Shown here piece by piece: positions 62,150-64,000 of a stretch of 64,000 nucleotides of DNA. Source of the DNA: UBA7359 sp963976795. Lineage in GTDB: Bacteria; Pseudomonadota; Gammaproteobacteria; Eutrophobiales; Eutrophobiaceae. The position numbers and the translations under genes were made by a program. The stretch is taken from contig CAXBLT010000002.1 in NCBI GenBank assembly GCA_963976795.1, forward strand, positions 124,001 to 188,000. The letters are read 5' to 3'. The number at the start of each line of letters is the position of its first letter. The stretch's first letter is position 1. A model generated the notes under the pieces. The model was given only the letters and a program-made list of their open reading frames with translations. It was not told the origin of the DNA and made no database searches.

Positions 62150-63070
62150 CTAGCATTCTGGTATACTTATTGTTCCTTTTCCTACCATAATCGCAGGGCC
62201 ACCGACACGAATGATATTTTCCTTGTTTTCATTATTATCCATTTCAATAGACAATATACTTTTACGCGTTGTTTCCATACCCCTATCAATCATAAAAGTA
62301 TGCCTGCCGCTTGCCACATTATCATGCCCACATAAATAACCGGTAAATGCAGGCATAGCTGAGGCTATTGGGGGGTCTTCATTAATACCAATTTCGGGGC
62401 CAAGCAAACGCGCATGAAAATTTGAGGCATCGATATCAGATTGCGTTGAAAACAAAAACATGTCTTTCGCCATACATACCGGTGCTATTGATTGACTCCA
62501 TGAAGAGTAATTAAACTTTGCTTTTCTTACCGCATCGAATGTTCTAATTGGTATAATCAAATATGGTTGATCTGCCGAAACCAACATCGTTTGATATTTT
62601 AACTTTTCAATATCTGATTCTTCCAAACTAAGCATGTTGGCTAGTTGATCTTCCATAGGGACATAATTGTCAATAATCGGCTGCGATTTCAACTTGAACT
62701 GTATGAGTTCAGGCTTTCCCTGTTCTTGTAAAATATTGACCTCAATAGCGCCAATGTTTTCTTCAAGGATTACATCTGTATATTTTTTTTCTAGTTTTAT
62801 GTCGTTAATACATGCAAGTACGTAAGCACTGGCAATAATGGGAGGGCCGGCAAAGTTAATTTCCTTCGTCGGAGAATAGACATGGAGTCGTCGAGTGATA
62901 TTTTCATTCTTACTTTTAGAAATAAAAACTGTTTCACTCAAATTTAGCTCTCTTGCTAATAGCTGCATAATAGAAGCATTAAGACCATCTGCATGAGGAA
63001 AGACAGCAATCTGTGCGCCATTAAATGGCCGCTTAGTAAAAACATCGATAATATAGTAATCTTGTTTCAA
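62150..63070 (-). CDS. PhzF-family isomerase-like protein
   Basis: A 306-residue protein with the two-lobed diaminopimelate-epimerase-like fold of PhzF. The N-terminal FTKRPFNGAQIAVFPHADGL and LARELNLSETVFI (with the candidate catalytic Glu46) fit the family. The usual FxGHPT motif reads FAGPP and the usual EDPATGSA reads EDPPIASA, both altered. Its enzymatic role is therefore uncertain. The gene follows the nitrate reductase gene by 24 bases on the same strand. Confidence 0.8.
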   Translation of the reverse strand: MKQDYYIIDVFTKRPFNGAQIAVFPHADGLNASIMQLLARELNLSETVFISKSKNENITRRLHVYSPTKEINFAGPPIIASAYVLACINDIKLEKKYTDVILEENIGAIEVNILQEQGKPELIQFKLKSQPIIDNYVPMEDQLANMLSLEESDIEKLKYQTMLVSADQPYLIIPIRTFDAVRKAKFNYSSWSQSIAPVCMAKDMFLFSTQSDIDASNFHARLLGPEIGINEDPPIASAMPAFTGYLCGHDNVASGRHTFMIDRGMETTRKSILSIEMDNNENKENIIRVGGPAIMVGKGTISIPEC

Positions 63071-63094
63071 GTTATTTTCCTAAGTTTTCTTAAT

Positions 63095-64000
63095 TTAAGC
63101 ATTACATATGCTTTCATTTAAGAGACATTTTAGTTCCGGTTTGCAACTACCACAGTTTGTCCCTGCCCTGAGTTGTTTACCAATCTCATCAATGCCATTC
63201 GGTTTAGATTCATTAATGTAATGAAGGATGGTATTTCTCCCTACGTCAAAACATGAACACACAATAGGTCCAGGATCGAGTCTATCCGGCCCGGAGGTTC
63301 CGACTAAAAGTTTGGCACGTTGATCAAAATCAACCTCTAAATGAGTGAATTGTTCGGATAACCATTTACGACCGGGCAGTTTTCCAAAATCGGATGCGGT
63401 GAAAATACAGCCCTGTAATCCTGCCTCGTCAAACCATATATAACGCTTGGTTTGATCAAGTTCATCAATGTATTCTACCCATTCATAGTCATGATTATTT
63501 TGTATTTTTTGTTTAAACCAACTCAGATGATACCTTTTAAAATCAGAAAATTCATAATGCCAGTTATCCTGTTCTCGAAGCTTTGACCAGTAAGACAATT
63601 CACCCAAGTCATGTTCTTTTCGGCTCAACATAAAACCATGCCATTTGTGTTGAACCGCCCTGATCTTTACAGGAGTATGCTTAAATTCTGGTTGCCCCGA
63701 AATAGGGTCAACATGCGGATTAACAACAGCGTCTACTCGAGCTTTGGCTGAAAATTGATTATTCCAATGCAAAGGAATAAATATTTCTCCTGCACGTTGA
63801 CGTGTTGTTATATCTGCACGTACTAAAACTTTTCCCCACTGGCTTTGTATTTCTACTAGACATGATTGGTCAATTTGAAATTTTTCAGCTGTATCAGGAT
63901 GACATTGAACAAAAGGTTCTTTGATGTGCCTTGATAATCTCGGAGATTTTCCTGTTCGGGTCATGGTATGCCAGTGATCGCGGACACGACCTGTATTCAA
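63095..64000 (-). CDS. nasA: Assimilatory nitrate reductase, C-terminal part (cut by window edge)
   Basis: The last 301 residues of a molybdopterin oxidoreductase; the N-terminal Fe-S and catalytic parts lie beyond 64000. The visible molybdopterin-dinucleotide domain begins NTGRVRDHWHTMTRTGKSPRL, the hallmark of assimilatory NasA, and contains EIFIPLHWNNQFS. The C-terminal 55 residues form a BFD-like [2Fe-2S] domain (VCSCFDVG, then GTNCGSCKPEL), present in NasA of gammaproteobacteria. It reduces nitrate to nitrite in the cytoplasm. It is a second nitrogen-assimilation locus in the window and may also be NtrC-controlled, but its promoter is not visible. Confidence 0.92.
   Translation of the reverse strand: MNTGRVRDHWHTMTRTGKSPRLSRHIKEPFVQCHPDTAEKFQIDQSCLVEIQSQWGKVLVRADITTRQRAGEIFIPLHWNNQFSAKARVDAVVNPHVDPISGQPEFKHTPVKIRAVQHKWHGFMLSRKEHDLGELSYWSKLREQDNWHYEFSDFKRYHLSWFKQKIQNNHDYEWVEYIDELDQTKRYIWFDEAGLQGCIFTASDFGKLPGRKWLSEQFTHLEVDFDQRAKLLVGTSGPDRLDPGPIVCSCFDVGRNTILHYINESKPNGIDEIGKQLRAGTNCGSCKPELKCLLNESICNA

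Noticed and set aside
1..64000. CRISPR arrays, insertion sequences, prophage modules, rRNA genes
   Set aside because: No regularly spaced repeats, transposase or integrase frames, or rRNA sequence were seen.

Overview
The window looks like a chromosomal segment of a low-GC, aerobic or facultative gammaproteobacterium. The evidence is a Coq7/UbiK ubiquinone pathway, ComM, ApaGH, ZapE, OxyR, a Do-family protease, the rplM-rpsI pair and a tRNA-Gln(CTG) with encoded CCA, all of gammaproteobacterial type. The genus cannot be fixed from the sequence alone. No insertion sequence, prophage or CRISPR array was seen, and most of the window is housekeeping DNA.

Region 1 (1-13.5 kb) is a nitrogen-acquisition district. 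It starts with amtB (cut by the window edge), glnK, a TorF-family porin and ubiK. A 10.7 kb block on the minus strand follows, which I read as a guanidine catabolic island. It has two guanidine-I (ykkC) riboswitches. The first precedes a NitT/TauT-type ABC transporter, a creatininase-family amidohydrolase and a type III glutamine synthetase. The second precedes both carboxyguanidine deiminase subunits (UAAP1/UAAP2, DUF1989), a free-standing carboxyltransferase and allophanate hydrolase. The carboxyltransferase lacks the biotin carboxylase and biotin-carrier domains normally fused to it. Three transcription units here (glnK-amtB, the porin, the ABC operon) each have a sigma-54 -24/-12 element with a pair of NtrC-like sites upstream, spaced 30-31 bp. 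Nitrogen limitation (RpoN/NtrC) and guanidine itself (riboswitch) would therefore jointly control uptake and breakdown.

Region 2 (13.5-26 kb) carries comM, apaG-apaH, an MMPL exporter with an MlaC-like partner behind an FNR-like box, an alkyltransferase-like gene overlapping an NTF2-like gene, the lgt-thyA-mlaC-folA operon, and an HDOD plus GAF-GGDEF signalling pair.

Region 3 (26-36 kb) is central carbon metabolism: GTP-dependent PEP carboxykinase, an overlapping serC-serA-serB operon (complete phosphorylated serine pathway), malate synthase G and a PfkB-family kinase. Region 4 (36-50 kb) holds uvrA, an MFS exporter, ssb, a 1552-residue PAS/GAF/GGDEF/EAL protein, pyruvate kinase, and a sulfite reductase with its DUF934 partner.

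Region 5 (50-64 kb) has zapE, a membrane zinc peptidase, rmuC, a CbbY-like phosphatase, oxyR, a Do-family protease, hsp20 with a clear sigma-32 promoter, coq7, rplM-rpsI with a strong sigma-70 promoter, tRNA-Gln, a few small orphan genes, an alpha/beta-hydrolase-OsmC fusion, a PhzF-like gene and the C-terminal part of an assimilatory nitrate reductase. The window thus begins and ends with nitrogen assimilation genes.
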